Below, in pieces: positions 52,044 through 61,453 of a DNA stretch of 64,000 bases. Location: positions 3,782,001 through 3,846,000 of the forward strand of contig NZ_CP025394.1 in NCBI RefSeq assembly GCF_002943525.1, written 5' to 3'. The DNA is from Kitasatospora sp. MMS16-BH015. Lineage in GTDB: Bacteria > Actinomycetota > Actinomycetes > Streptomycetales > Streptomycetaceae. Within the stretch, counting starts at the first letter, position 1. Each line of letters starts with the position of its first letter. The translations under genes were made by a program, and so were the position numbers. Under the pieces are notes generated by a model. The model was not told the DNA's origin and searched no databases. It saw nothing but the letters and a program-made list of their open reading frames with translations.

Positions 52044-52499
52044 GTGAAGCGCGTCAACCTCACATCACAGGCCGGGAGTTGGGTCGATCTGCGGGAGCCG
52101 TCGGAGGTTCCCGAGCGGCTGCGGCGCCCGGCCCGGCGCTTGCAGCTGAGCCTCGCCGCCAACCCCGCGTTCGCCTCGGTGATCAAGGACGCCTCGGCCG
52201 GCGGCGCCCCGCGTTCGGTCGAGGACATCGACGAGAACGAGGCGCTCGCCATGGCCCAGCAGATGGGTACCGAGGCGTTCGACGCCATGGATCAGCTCAA
52301 CGACCTGTCGGTCGTCGGCCGGGTCATGGGCTGGAGCTTCGACGCCCCGGTGACCACCGAGGCGTTGCAGGACCTGCCCGGCGCCGTCTACGACGAGCTG
52401 CGGGCACTGTGCGCCGACGGCGCCCTCGACACCGGCCTCGACCTGCGCCCGACCCTCGACGAGGCAAGCCCTACCGCGCCCTCTACCGCCTCCGCGTAG
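52044..52499 (+). CDS. tail assembly chaperone (gpG-like)
   Basis: This encodes 151 residues from GTG 52044 (AGGAGAG upstream). WVDLREPSEVPERLRRPARR, ENEALAMAQQMGTEAFDAMD and LPGAVYDELRALCADGALDT fit the first tail-assembly chaperone of siphoviruses. Near its end the next reading frame (-1) opens into a second chaperone without start codon or ribosome site, so a longer G-T fusion is expected by frameshift, as in lambda. Confidence 0.85.
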   Translation: MKRVNLTSQAGSWVDLREPSEVPERLRRPARRLQLSLAANPAFASVIKDASAGGAPRSVEDIDENEALAMAQQMGTEAFDAMDQLNDLSVVGRVMGWSFDAPVTTEALQDLPGAVYDELRALCADGALDTGLDLRPTLDEASPTAPSTASA

Positions 52500-52699
52500 C
52501 GATAGAGGGGAAGTTCACCTACACCGCCGACCAACTGCCCATGGAGCAGTACCGCGACTGGCGGCTGTGCCAACTCGTCGGCCCGCCCCACACCTGGGAA
52601 GACCTCCCGGCCGAGCGCCTCGACTGGCTGCTCGCGGTCGACGACGCGGTCGCCCAGGCCCGGCACAACGTGCAGCAGGACGGGGGCAGCGATGGGTGA
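52460..52699 (+). CDS. second chaperone region (gpT-like), expressed by -1 frameshift
   Basis: In the -1 frame relative to gpG, an open stretch begins near GKPYRALYRLRVAIEGKFTY and runs to TGA 52697-52699 (QQDGGSDG). EQYRDWRLCQLVGPPHTWED and ERLDWLLAVDDAVAQARHNV are typical of gpT partners. There is no credible start here. The shift must occur before the gpG stop at 52497, probably about 52457-52476 (GAGGCAAGCCC). No classic X-XXY-YYZ heptamer is seen, so the slip site is unusual or elsewhere. Coordinates of the left end are approximate. Confidence 0.75.
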   Translation, partial: RGKPYRALYRLRVAIEGKFTYTADQLPMEQYRDWRLCQLVGPPHTWEDLPAERLDWLLAVDDAVAQARHNVQQDGGSDG

Positions 52700-53189
52700 C
52701 GAGGACAGCCTCGGCAGCCGGGTGAGCGGCGTCCGCGAGATCGGCGAAGCCCTGACCCGGATGGAACGCCGAGTAGACGCCGCCACGATCAAGGCACTCA
52801 AGGCCAGTCAGCGGGTGACCCGGACCGCGATCAAGGGCCGGATGCGCGGCCGGCCCCGGTGGGGCCACCGGGGCGCCTCGGCCCGCACCGGCGCGAACGT
52901 CACCGTCGACCGGACGCAGGGGCGGATCACTCGCGCGGGCGGCCCTGGCAAGCTGTCGGGCGCGCTGCTCGCCTCGATCCGGTCCTCGAAGCAGCCCCGC
53001 CGCAAGGGCGACGCCCTGTCCGCCGCCGTGATGTCCGGCGGCGCCGGCGGCCCGCAGAACCTCTACAAGAAGCACGTGGAAGCCCGGTTCCCGTACTTCA
53101 AGACCGGCGCCGAGGCGGCAGAGAAGAAGCTTCCGAAGATCTGGGAAGACCTCTGGCGCGACGCCGTGCACGGCCCCGACAGCAGCTAG
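52692..53189 (+). CDS. HK97 gp10-like / minor tail protein
   Basis: This encodes 165 residues from ATG 52692 (8-base overlap with the gpT frame). SGVREIGEALTRMERRVDAA, IKALKASQRVTRTAIKGRMR, then basic GGPGKLSGALLASIRSSKQP and PYFKTGAEAAEKKLPKIWED resemble the gp10-type neck/tail component. Such proteins act in head-tail joining or tail assembly; the site after the chaperones is somewhat unusual for that family. Confidence 0.65.
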   Translation: MGDEDSLGSRVSGVREIGEALTRMERRVDAATIKALKASQRVTRTAIKGRMRGRPRWGHRGASARTGANVTVDRTQGRITRAGGPGKLSGALLASIRSSKQPRRKGDALSAAVMSGGAGGPQNLYKKHVEARFPYFKTGAEAAEKKLPKIWEDLWRDAVHGPDSS

Positions 53190-53213
53190 ACAGCGGTCGG
53201 GAGGTGAACCCAA

Positions 53214-55805
53214 ATGGGCTCCCTCCCACCGGTGTTCATCGAATTTCTCGGCAAGGCGACCGGCCTCTCGGCCACCGCCGCAGCGGTCAAGGCCGAGCTT
53301 GCCGAGGTCAAGGCCGAGGGCGGCGGCAACCTCGCCGGACTCGGCGCCGTCGGCACGGCCGCGCTCGCCGGAATCGGCGCGGCGGCGGCCGGCGCCGCCG
53401 TCCACGCCGTCCACATGGCGGCCGACTACGAGACCGCCCTCACCCGGGTTCGTACCGGCGCCGGTGAGGCGGCCGGGAACATGCAGCTCGTCTCCAACGG
53501 CGTGTTGCAGATGGCCGGCCAGGTCGGCCAGAGCACCGAGCAACTCACCAGCGGTCTCTACACCGTCGAGTCGGCCTCGTTCCACGGGGCCGACGCGTTG
53601 ACGGTGCTGCGCAACGCGGCGATGGGCGCCAAGGTCGGTGCGGCGGACTTGAGCACCGTCACCGACGCGGTCACCACCGCGTTGAATGCTTACAAGCTGG
53701 GCGCGAGCGACTCGGCGGCGGTCACGAACAGCTTGATCGCCACCGAAGCCGAGGGCAAGACCAACTTGGAAGCCCTGGCGGCCAGCATGGCCAACGTGCT
53801 GCCGGCGGCCTCGGCCGCGCACGTCGGGCTGCAAGAAGTCCTCGGCGCCATGGCCACCATGACGGCGCAGGGCACCCCGGCCGCCGTCGCGGCGACCTAC
53901 CTGCGCCAGACGATCGGCGCCCTGTCCAACCCGAGCGGCAAGGCTGCGCAGGAAATGCAGTCGCTCGGCCTCAAGGCGATCGACGTTTCCCAGAACCTCG
54001 GGAAAAAGGGCCTGGCGTCCACGCTGGAAATGCTCACGGACGCCATCAAGTCCAAAATGGGGCCCGCCGGAACGGTCCTCGTCGAGCACCTGCAAAAGGC
54101 GGCGAAGAACAGCACCGACTTTCAGAAGGTGCTCGCGCAGCTTCCACCCGCGCAGCAGACCTATATCGGCGCGCTCGCCAATATGGTGGGCGGAACCAAG
54201 TCGATGCAGGCCGCCCTCGAATTGACGGGCAGCCACCTCGCGGATTTCAAGGCAAATACGGCCGGAATTGCCGAGCACGTCAAGGCCGGTGGAAATTCGA
54301 TCGAGGGCTGGGCGGACGTACAGAAAACATTCAACCAGAGGTTGGCCGAGGCCAAGGCAGAGGCGGAGGCGCTCGGGATCAAGATCGGGCAGAAGCTCAT
54401 GCCGGCGGTGTCCGCCGTGCTCGGCGGAGTGATGGCCACGGTCCAGTGGTTCCAGAAGCACCACGACGCAGCGATCATGGTCGGCGGCGCGCTCGCCGGC
54501 GTACTGGCGGTCGGGCTCTACATGGCGGCCACGGCCGCGTGGGCGTTCACGGCGGCCCTGCTCGCCAACCCGCTGACGTGGATCGTGCTCGCGGTCGCGG
54601 CGCTCGGCGCGGCGATAGCGTGGCTGGCCGTCCACTGGTCGAGCGTCTGGGCCGGGATCAAGAAAGTCGCGCAGGTGGTCGCCGCCCTGGTGGTCGGTGC
54701 CTTTGTTTTTTTGGCCGCAGAAACGTTTCGCCTCTGGCGGATGATCACGGGCGGAGTGTCGGCAGCCTGGCACGGGATCGCCTCTTTTTTCTCGGCGGCC
54801 TGGCATTTTGTCGCCGATCCGGCGGTCGCAGCCTGGCGGTGGATCGAAAACACCACGACGGCGATCTTCGGCCGGGTGACCGCTTTTTTTCGCAAATGGT
54901 GGCCGCTTCTGCTGGTGATCTTTGCCCCGCCGATCGCGCTTTTGCTGGCTATCTGGAATCACTGGCACAAACAGATCATCGGCACTGCGCTGGCAGTCTG
55001 GGGCGCCGTGTCCGGCTTTTTTGTGAAAACCTGGCAGGAAATCTGTTCGCTGGCCTCGGCCGGCTGGCGGATTTTTAAGCAGGTCGTGATCACGCCCACG
55101 CTCGAACTCTGGTCGTGGCTTTCCGGGCTCTGGACCGGGGCCGTTGACTGGCTGGCCGCCAAGTGGGCGCTCATCCACGCCGTGGCGCTGCTGGTCTGGC
55201 GGAAAATCCGCTCGGCTGTGATCGACCCGCTGCTCGACGCCTGGCACTCCGTCACCGACACAGCGGGCCGCATCGGCTCGGCGATCTCCGGGGCGTTCGG
55301 CCGAGCCAAGGACGAAGTCATGCACTACGTCCACGAGTTCGAGGACTTCGGCTCGAACATCGTCCAGGGGATCGTGCGTGGGATCTCGGGCGCCGCCCAC
55401 TGGGTGACGGACAAGATCAAGGGGCTGGCGAACGATGCGCTGAAGTCGGCGAAGTCGTTCCTTGGCATCAACAGCCCCAGTCGCGTGATGGCCGACGAGG
55501 TCGGCCAGTGGATCCCGCACGGGATCGCGGCCGGTGTCGCCGAACACGCCCACGTTGCCGCCGGTGCCGTCGCCCGGCTGTCCGCCGGCCTCTCGGCGCA
55601 GACCGTCACCCCGAACCTGTCCCTCGCAGGCGCCAACTCCACTGCTGCTGCTGGCGGTTACGGCGGAAGTGCGTCGGCGGTCGAGGTGACGACGATCGTC
55701 CAACTCGACGGCGCCGAGCTGTTCCGTGCGGTGCAGCCGCACGCCCTGCGCAACGACCGAAGGAACCCCCGGGCCGGTCTCGTCTACGTGCGGGCCGCCC
55801 ACTGA
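53214..55805 (+). CDS. tail tape measure protein
   Basis: This encodes 863 residues from ATG 53214 (GGGAGGTG upstream). The N-terminal two fifths hold the TP901-type tape-measure core (LVSNGVLQMAGQVGQSTEQL, EALAASMANVLPAASAAHVG, QEVLGAMATMTAQGTPAAVA). Two to three membrane spans are at about 420-475. A Trp-rich helical part (500-670) has about 25-residue units with W-x3-W spacing. The end (NSPSRVMADEVGQWIPHGIA) is the usual NSPS-type TMP C-terminus. It sets tail length and is ejected on infection. Bases 54690-55070 use unusually many TTT codons and T-runs. Confidence 0.94.
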   Translation: MGSLPPVFIEFLGKATGLSATAAAVKAELAEVKAEGGGNLAGLGAVGTAALAGIGAAAAGAAVHAVHMAADYETALTRVRTGAGEAAGNMQLVSNGVLQMAGQVGQSTEQLTSGLYTVESASFHGADALTVLRNAAMGAKVGAADLSTVTDAVTTALNAYKLGASDSAAVTNSLIATEAEGKTNLEALAASMANVLPAASAAHVGLQEVLGAMATMTAQGTPAAVAATYLRQTIGALSNPSGKAAQEMQSLGLKAIDVSQNLGKKGLASTLEMLTDAIKSKMGPAGTVLVEHLQKAAKNSTDFQKVLAQLPPAQQTYIGALANMVGGTKSMQAALELTGSHLADFKANTAGIAEHVKAGGNSIEGWADVQKTFNQRLAEAKAEAEALGIKIGQKLMPAVSAVLGGVMATVQWFQKHHDAAIMVGGALAGVLAVGLYMAATAAWAFTAALLANPLTWIVLAVAALGAAIAWLAVHWSSVWAGIKKVAQVVAALVVGAFVFLAAETFRLWRMITGGVSAAWHGIASFFSAAWHFVADPAVAAWRWIENTTTAIFGRVTAFFRKWWPLLLVIFAPPIALLLAIWNHWHKQIIGTALAVWGAVSGFFVKTWQEICSLASAGWRIFKQVVITPTLELWSWLSGLWTGAVDWLAAKWALIHAVALLVWRKIRSAVIDPLLDAWHSVTDTAGRIGSAISGAFGRAKDEVMHYVHEFEDFGSNIVQGIVRGISGAAHWVTDKIKGLANDALKSAKSFLGINSPSRVMADEVGQWIPHGIAAGVAEHAHVAAGAVARLSAGLSAQTVTPNLSLAGANSTAAAGGYGGSASAVEVTTIVQLDGAELFRAVQPHALRNDRRNPRAGLVYVRAAH

Positions 55806-55824
55806 CCAGAAGGAGGTGCCCACG

Positions 55825-58800
55825 GTGACCGCGCAACTCGGCGCCCTGGTCGACCAGTTCGCCGGGACCGCGCTCAACTCGGCGGTGTGGAACCAGTCGT
55901 CCGCCGGGGCCGTTGGGATCGACGCCCCGGGCCGCGCCTACGTGACCGTCTCGGCCGCCTACCCGGCGCTCGGCTCGGGCCCGTGGGACGGCACCGGGCA
56001 GGCCGTCTACGCCAAGGTGACCCCCGCCCCGGCCGGGGCGGGGGGCGCCGGCGTGCAGACCCTGTTCAAGGTCCAGCTCGACGGCAACAACTCGGCGTAC
56101 CTGGTGGTCAGGCCCGGGGTGTCGTTTCAGGCGTTCGTCTACAACGCCGGGACGGCGAGCGCGGTCAACCTGCCCGCCTACGACCCGACCGCGCACGCCT
56201 GGTGGCGCATCCGGGAGACCGGCGGTTCCTTCGTGTTCGAGGCGGGGCCGGACGGCGCCGCCTGGTCGACGCTGGCCACGCTCGCCCACACCTGGCCCGT
56301 GACCGCCGTCTCGTTCTTCTACATCGCCGGGACGTTCGACGGCACGCTCGGCGGCGCCGCCTACCTTGAACACCTGAACACCCCGCTCGGCGCCGCCGGG
56401 ACGCTGCCGGCGTGGCCGCGGATCAGCTTCGGCGTGGCGTTCAACGTCGGCGGCACCCAGTCCGGCACCCCGTACTGGACCGACCTCACCGCCCGACTGC
56501 GCGACAGCTGGACCGCCACCCAGGCCGGGCGGCAGTACGAACTCGACGCCGTGCAGTCCGGGACGGCGACGGTTACCCTCGACACCACCGACGGCGCGCT
56601 CGACCCGACCAACCCGGCCGGCCCGTACTACGGGATGATCCGGCCGTTCCGCCGGGCCCGGCTCGCCGCCACGTGGCCGCCGTCGCGCAACTGGCTACCG
56701 CAGGGGCTGGCGAACGGCACCTCGACCGCCGACACCCAGCTGACCGGCGGCAGCCGCACCGTCGCCACGGCCGCCCCCGCGCCCACCGGGCACACCCGGG
56801 CCGTCGCCTGGTCCTACCCGGTCTTCTCGGGCTCGGTCTCCTGCGGCCTCGGCGCGACCACGGCCGCGTTCACCTCCTGCGACCAGGACGCCGTGCCCGT
56901 CCTCGGCCAGCCCGGCCAGGCACCCGGCCAGCAGTGGACGTTCAGCGTCTACGCCTCGATCGCCACCGGGGGCCCGGCGGGGCTGCAACTGAGCGGGCGA
57001 ATCAGCTGGTACCGGCAGGACGGCACCCGTATCACACCGAGCGACAGTGCCCCGGTGACGCTGCCCACCGCCCCGGGCTGGACCCGGATCACGGTGACCG
57101 CCGCCGCCCCGGCCGGCGCCGTCTGGGCCCGGGTCTCCCTGATCTCCCCGGCCACCACCGTGACCACCGTCGCGGGCACCGTCTACCTGACCGGCTGGCA
57201 GTTCGAGCAGTCCGCCACCGTCAGCCCGTGGACCGACCCGGGCGGCACCTTCGCGCTGTGGGGCGGCTACGTCGAGCGGTGGCGCCAGCGGTGGCCCAAG
57301 GGAGTGGCCTACGGCACCGTCGAGGTCGGGTGTGTCGACGCGCTCGCCGGAATCGCCCGCCTGACCCTGCAACCGAGCTTGCAGCAGACCCTCGCCGCGC
57401 TCGGCCCCAGCATGATGTACGCCTTCAACGAGCCGGCCGGCGCAACCCAGTTCGCCGACGCGACCGGCCGCCGCACCGCGCGGCTGCCGCTGGCTGCACC
57501 CTCCGGCGCGGGAAGCGCCACCATCACCAGCGGAACCACGGTGCAGGGCGCCGGATCGGTCGGCAACGCCGGCCCGGTGGTCACCATCACCAACCCCAAC
57601 CCCGGGCAGATCGTCAGCCAAGCCGGGATGTACATCGGCCCGCCGCCGAGCGGACCGTTCGGGCCGCCCGCCACCGGCGGGTGGACGAGGATCATCTGCT
57701 TCCGCACCACGGTCACGCCGTCCAACCGGATGGCACTGTGGACGAGCTTCGCCCCCGGTGCGGCCGGCGGCACCGGCTCGAAGGCGTACATCGAGCTGTT
57801 CATCGACAGCTCGGGCCACTTCAACGCCGCCCTGTCCAACGCCGACGGCAGCGCGACCAGCTCGTTCGGGGTGTCCGACGTGTTCTGTCCCAACGGGGCA
57901 TGGCACATCGGGATCGTCCAACTCAGCAGCGACGGCAAGACGTTCACCGTCGCGTGCGACAACTTCGGCTACCAGGACAGCACCACGGGCGATTTCCATC
58001 CGACCGGCTGCACCACCGAGTCGATCGGCGGCCTGGTCATCGGTTCCGCCTCGTACCTGCTGTACTCCGGCGACCTGGCATACGCGGTCGAGATCCCGTA
58101 CGAGATCAACAACGACAGGGCATTCGACATCGGAGTCGGGTTCTCGCTCGGCTGGTCGGGCGACACCTCGACCCAGCGCGCGCAGCGGATCCTCACCATG
58201 GCCGGGTACCCCGGTCAGCTCGCCTCCCTCGACGGGGTCGAGGTGATGGGCCCGGCGAACCTGGCCGGGCAGAACGCGGGCGCCGCGTTGCAGGTGGTCG
58301 CCGATTCCGAGGCCGGGCAGGTGTACGCGGACCCGTCCGGCGTCGTCACGCTGGCCGGCCGCCGGTGGCGCTACCTGCAAGCCACCCCCGCGGTCGTCTT
58401 CGGCGACGGCCCCGGGGAAGTGCCGTACCTGGGCGACGTGTCGGTCGACCTCGACCCGGATCACGTCTACAACACGGTGCAGGTCACCAACCAGGTGGGC
58501 GCCGGGGCCGAGCAGCCGCCGGACACCTTCGCCTCGAACAGCGTCTCCGCCGGGGAGTACTTCCCGTCGAGCCTGGCCCGCACGATCAACGTGCAGGACC
58601 AGGGCGAGCCGCTGTACGCCGCCCAGTACCTGGCCGGGCAGTACGCCGAGCCGCAGCCGCGCGTGTCCCGCGTGACGGTCGACCCCAGCAGCAACCCCGG
58701 GCTGTGGCCGGCGCTGCTGGGCCTTAGCTTCGGCACCCGGGCCAGGCTTAACCGGCGGCCCAACGCCTCGCCGAACGCGATCCAACTCGACACCTACGTC

Positions 58801-59268
58801 GAGCAGTTGGAGTGGAAGGGCGACGACCAGGGGCAGCTGCAGCTCTCGTTGCAGCAGTCCGCCGCCGCCCCGTACTCGGGGTGGCTGATCGCCGCCGCGC
58901 TGCACACCACCCTCGCCGCCCCGGCCACGGCCGGCGCGTCCACCGTCACGCTGGCCGCGCTCACCGGCTCGGCCGCCAACTCGGCCGCCTCCGTGCTGCC
59001 GGGCGGCACCGTGCTGACCGTCGGGTACGGCACCGCCGGGGCCGAGACGGTGACCGTCGCCCCGGGCGGCGTGGCCACCACCACCCCTGGCTACACCAGC
59101 GTCGCCGTCACCCTGACCGCGCCGCTGGCCCGCAGCCACGTCGCGGGCGAAGCCGTCTGCCAGCCCCTGCCCGCCGGCGTAACGCTGCCCGGCACGGCCG
59201 CCTACCCGGCGAGCCTCGACCCGGCCGCCACCCTCACCGCCACCGGCGGACCCCGGGCCGCCTACTGA
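55825..59268 (+). CDS. large tail tip / receptor-binding fibre protein
   Basis: This encodes 1147 residues from GTG 55825 (AAGGAGGTG upstream). Residues 1-185 are a LamG-like beta-sandwich (LVDQFAGTALNSAVWNQSSA, AWWRIRETGGSFVFEAGPDG). The middle (about 190-330 and 440-500) has carbohydrate-binding-like modules (GRISWYRQDGTRITPSDSAP, RWRQRWPKGVAYGTVEVGCV). Residues about 560-760 are a second LamG-like part. The last 350 include the conserved siphovirus tail-hub-like stretch YLGDVSVDLDPDHVYNTVQV to ARTINVQDQG and a beta-rich end. It probably joins distal tail and receptor-binding functions. Confidence 0.83.
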   Translation: MTAQLGALVDQFAGTALNSAVWNQSSAGAVGIDAPGRAYVTVSAAYPALGSGPWDGTGQAVYAKVTPAPAGAGGAGVQTLFKVQLDGNNSAYLVVRPGVSFQAFVYNAGTASAVNLPAYDPTAHAWWRIRETGGSFVFEAGPDGAAWSTLATLAHTWPVTAVSFFYIAGTFDGTLGGAAYLEHLNTPLGAAGTLPAWPRISFGVAFNVGGTQSGTPYWTDLTARLRDSWTATQAGRQYELDAVQSGTATVTLDTTDGALDPTNPAGPYYGMIRPFRRARLAATWPPSRNWLPQGLANGTSTADTQLTGGSRTVATAAPAPTGHTRAVAWSYPVFSGSVSCGLGATTAAFTSCDQDAVPVLGQPGQAPGQQWTFSVYASIATGGPAGLQLSGRISWYRQDGTRITPSDSAPVTLPTAPGWTRITVTAAAPAGAVWARVSLISPATTVTTVAGTVYLTGWQFEQSATVSPWTDPGGTFALWGGYVERWRQRWPKGVAYGTVEVGCVDALAGIARLTLQPSLQQTLAALGPSMMYAFNEPAGATQFADATGRRTARLPLAAPSGAGSATITSGTTVQGAGSVGNAGPVVTITNPNPGQIVSQAGMYIGPPPSGPFGPPATGGWTRIICFRTTVTPSNRMALWTSFAPGAAGGTGSKAYIELFIDSSGHFNAALSNADGSATSSFGVSDVFCPNGAWHIGIVQLSSDGKTFTVACDNFGYQDSTTGDFHPTGCTTESIGGLVIGSASYLLYSGDLAYAVEIPYEINNDRAFDIGVGFSLGWSGDTSTQRAQRILTMAGYPGQLASLDGVEVMGPANLAGQNAGAALQVVADSEAGQVYADPSGVVTLAGRRWRYLQATPAVVFGDGPGEVPYLGDVSVDLDPDHVYNTVQVTNQVGAGAEQPPDTFASNSVSAGEYFPSSLARTINVQDQGEPLYAAQYLAGQYAEPQPRVSRVTVDPSSNPGLWPALLGLSFGTRARLNRRPNASPNAIQLDTYVEQLEWKGDDQGQLQLSLQQSAAAPYSGWLIAAALHTTLAAPATAGASTVTLAALTGSAANSAASVLPGGTVLTVGYGTAGAETVTVAPGGVATTTPGYTSVAVTLTAPLARSHVAGEAVCQPLPAGVTLPGTAAYPASLDPAATLTATGGPRAAY

Positions 59269-59282
59269 GAGGAGGACCGCCC

Positions 59283-59819
59283 TTGACCGGCCTCCCGGTC
59301 ACCACCCCCTACAGCTGGAGCGTCGCCGACACGTTCACCGCGAGCATCGGCAACGGCATCCGCGACCAGCTGACTTTCCTGCAAAAGCCGCCGAACTTCG
59401 TCGGCTACCAGGGCGTCACCCAGAGCCTGGGCAACCAAGTGTGGACCCCGCTCGGCCTCGACCAGGCCCCGACCGACCCGTACGGCGGCCACTCCACCAC
59501 CACCAACACCAGCCGCTACGTCTGTCAGAGCGGGGTGGGCGGCTGGTACACCGTCTGCGGCGTCTACACCCCCAACGGCAACTCCACCGGGTTCCGGGCC
59601 GTCCGGATCCAGGTCAACGGCGCGCCCGTGCCCGGCCTCGGGGCTTATCTGCCGTCCATGGGCGCCGAGTTGGGGGTCGTCACCCCCACCAAGGACGTGT
59701 TCCTCAACCCGGGCGACTACGTCGAGGTGTGCGGCTGGCAGTCCAGCGGCGGCAGCCTCGGTACCGCCATCGACCCCGACATGCGCACCGGTCTCTGGCT
59801 GAGGTACTCCCATGCCTGA
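59283..59819 (+). CDS. tail fibre/tip protein with C1q-like beta domain
   Basis: This encodes 178 residues from TTG 59283, with GGAGG 7 bases upstream. The head SVADTFTASIGNGIRDQLTF is a conserved start in small Streptomyces phage tail proteins. The rest is beta-rich: NTSRYVCQSGVGGWYTVCGV, FRAVRIQVNGAPVPGLGAYL and VFLNPGDYVEVCGWQSSGGS resemble C1q/TNF-like trimeric heads. It likely forms a trimeric tip that contacts the host. Confidence 0.75.
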   Translation: MTGLPVTTPYSWSVADTFTASIGNGIRDQLTFLQKPPNFVGYQGVTQSLGNQVWTPLGLDQAPTDPYGGHSTTTNTSRYVCQSGVGGWYTVCGVYTPNGNSTGFRAVRIQVNGAPVPGLGAYLPSMGAELGVVTPTKDVFLNPGDYVEVCGWQSSGGSLGTAIDPDMRTGLWLRYSHA

Positions 59820-60093
59820 CGAACTCAACTTCACACCCACCTGCGCCAGTTGCTCACTCCCGCCGGTGGTCCAGTGGCGGCGCCGCTCCGCCGACGACCC
59901 GACCCACACGGTCACCGTGCTGGCCTGCGCAACCCACGGCATCACCCGCGACCTGGCCGCGCACGTCCACGCCGCCGACTGCACCGCGCCCGACCCGGCG
60001 CACCTGCCCGGCTGCGGCTGCACGGTCGAGCCGCTCGACCCCGAGCCGGCGTTCGCCGTCGCCGCGCCGGTCGCCCTGCCGCCGGGCTGGTGA
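59812..60093 (+). CDS. small cysteine-rich prophage protein
   Basis: This encodes 93 residues from ATG 59812, overlapping the preceding gene by 8 bases. It has six Cys and several His, in FTPTCASCSLPPVVQWRRRS, ACATHGITRDLAAHVHAADC and LPGCGCTVEPLDPEP, which suggests one or two zinc sites. No family is recognised. The place among tail and lysis genes gives no further clue. Confidence 0.68.
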   Translation: MPDELNFTPTCASCSLPPVVQWRRRSADDPTHTVTVLACATHGITRDLAAHVHAADCTAPDPAHLPGCGCTVEPLDPEPAFAVAAPVALPPGW

Positions 60094-60188
60094 CCGCACC
60101 GCACCCCGCACCGCCCCGCCCCCGTGCCACTCCGGCCCGGGGGCTTTCCCATGCCCGGAGACCCCTTGACCAGCCACTACCCGACCGC

Positions 60189-60710
60189 ATGAGCCGGCTG
60201 ACCGCCCTCGACGACAAGCTCGCCGCCGCCGTCACCCGCGCGTTCGGCAGCATGCCCGCCGCCTACCTGCTCGCCCTCTACAGCCTGCTCCCCCTCGCCC
60301 TGCCCGGCGCACAGACCGCCCTCCTGTATTGGTCCAACTGCGTGCAGCTGATCGCACTGCCGCTGCTGATGGTCGGTCAGAACGTGCTCGGCCGCGCCGC
60401 GGAACAGCGCGCCGCCGAGACCCACGACGCCGTACTCGCCGAACTCGCGCTGCTGCGCGCCCTGGTGGCTGCGCCCGCCGACCAGCCGCCGGCGCAGGCA
60501 CCCACCGACCCCACCACCCCGAAGGGATCCGCCATGCCCGACCGACCCGTCGACCCCCACCTCGACCAGGCGGCCCAGGCCGCCGCCCTCACCGAGACCC
60601 ACAACGGCCCCACCGAGCCCGACGAGCAGCAGCTGCTCGCCGCCCAGTTCGGCGCCCCCAACTCCGCCGGCGTCTACGGCGCCCCGACCCCCGAGGGGAA
60701 CCCCGCATGA
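60189..60710 (+). CDS. membrane protein, possible holin-type
   Basis: This encodes 173 residues from ATG 60189; an upstream in-frame GTG at 60090 would add 33 disordered residues and overlap the prior stop, so the start is uncertain. Two hydrophobic helices are clear (GSMPAAYLLALYSLLPLALP and NCVQLIALPLLMVGQNVLG). A coiled coil follows (EQRAAETHDAVLAELALLRA), then a Pro/Ala-rich tail. Proteins of this shape (short helical lead, two helices, MVGQNV) occur near lysis genes of actinophages and may be holins or membrane anchors. Confidence 0.65.
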   Translation: MSRLTALDDKLAAAVTRAFGSMPAAYLLALYSLLPLALPGAQTALLYWSNCVQLIALPLLMVGQNVLGRAAEQRAAETHDAVLAELALLRALVAAPADQPPAQAPTDPTTPKGSAMPDRPVDPHLDQAAQAAALTETHNGPTEPDEQQLLAAQFGAPNSAGVYGAPTPEGNPA

Positions 60711-61432
60711 GCCTCGACACCATGGTCGCCGCCGCCGAGCGCACCCTCGGCCTGACCGGCCGCCCGAACTACATCACCACCGACTACGCGTCCCGCGACG
60801 GCGCCGAGTTCGCCGCCGCCCCCTGGTGCGACGAGGGCGTGACCTACTGGGCCCGCGCCAGCGGCGAGTACGACGCCGTGTGCTTCGGCACCGACTACGC
60901 GTACACCGTCGCCCACGCCGCCCGCTTCGACCAGGCCGGCCAGTGGCACCCCGGCACCGACGGCATCACCCGCGGTGACGTGGTGTTCTTCGACTGGGCG
61001 GGCGGCGACGAGATCGCCGGTATCGACCACGTCGGGCTCGTCACCGGCACCTCGGGCGGCTACGTCTACACCGTCGAGGCCAACACCGCCGACTCCGTGG
61101 CCCGCCGGGTGCGCACCGCCGGCGTGATCGTCGGATACGGCCGTCCCGCCTACACCGACGCCTCGCCCGCCCCGGCCGCACCGGCCGCACCGGCGGCCCC
61201 GGCCTGGCCCGGCCGCGTCCTGGTCAACACCAGCCCCATGATCCACGGCGACGACGTGCGCACCTGGCAGCAGCAGATGCGCAACCGCGGCTGGAACCTC
61301 TCGGTCGACGGCTGGTACGGCCCCGCGAGCGCCGCCGTAGCCCGCGCCTTCCAGACCGAGAAGGGGCTGACCCCCGACGCCGAGGTCGGCCCGATCACCT
61401 GGGCCGCCGCATGGACCTCCCCCATCACCTGA
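60707..61432 (+). CDS. endolysin with CHAP and peptidoglycan-binding domains
   Basis: This encodes 241 residues from ATG 60707 (ATGA overlap). The CHAP amidase/endopeptidase domain has catalytic Cys in AAPWCDEGVTYWARASGEYD and His in IAGIDHVGLVTGTSGGYVYT. A Pro/Ala linker (residues 150-165) leads to a PG_binding_1 domain (VRTWQQQMRNRGWNLSVDGW, AVARAFQTEKGLTPDAEVGP). It hydrolyses host peptidoglycan at the end of infection. Holin-like genes follow and precede. Confidence 0.93.
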   Translation: MSLDTMVAAAERTLGLTGRPNYITTDYASRDGAEFAAAPWCDEGVTYWARASGEYDAVCFGTDYAYTVAHAARFDQAGQWHPGTDGITRGDVVFFDWAGGDEIAGIDHVGLVTGTSGGYVYTVEANTADSVARRVRTAGVIVGYGRPAYTDASPAPAAPAAPAAPAWPGRVLVNTSPMIHGDDVRTWQQQMRNRGWNLSVDGWYGPASAAVARAFQTEKGLTPDAEVGPITWAAAWTSPIT

Positions 61433-61453
61433 CCCGAAAGGACAACCCGACCC

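Noticed and set aside
52515..55877. Open frame of 1120 codons on the minus strand
   Set aside because: It is antisense to the tape measure gene; high GC keeps the frame open. The composition is that of a mirrored gene and there is no ribosome site.
56695..59139. Open frame of 814 codons on the minus strand
   Set aside because: It is antisense to the tail fibre gene.
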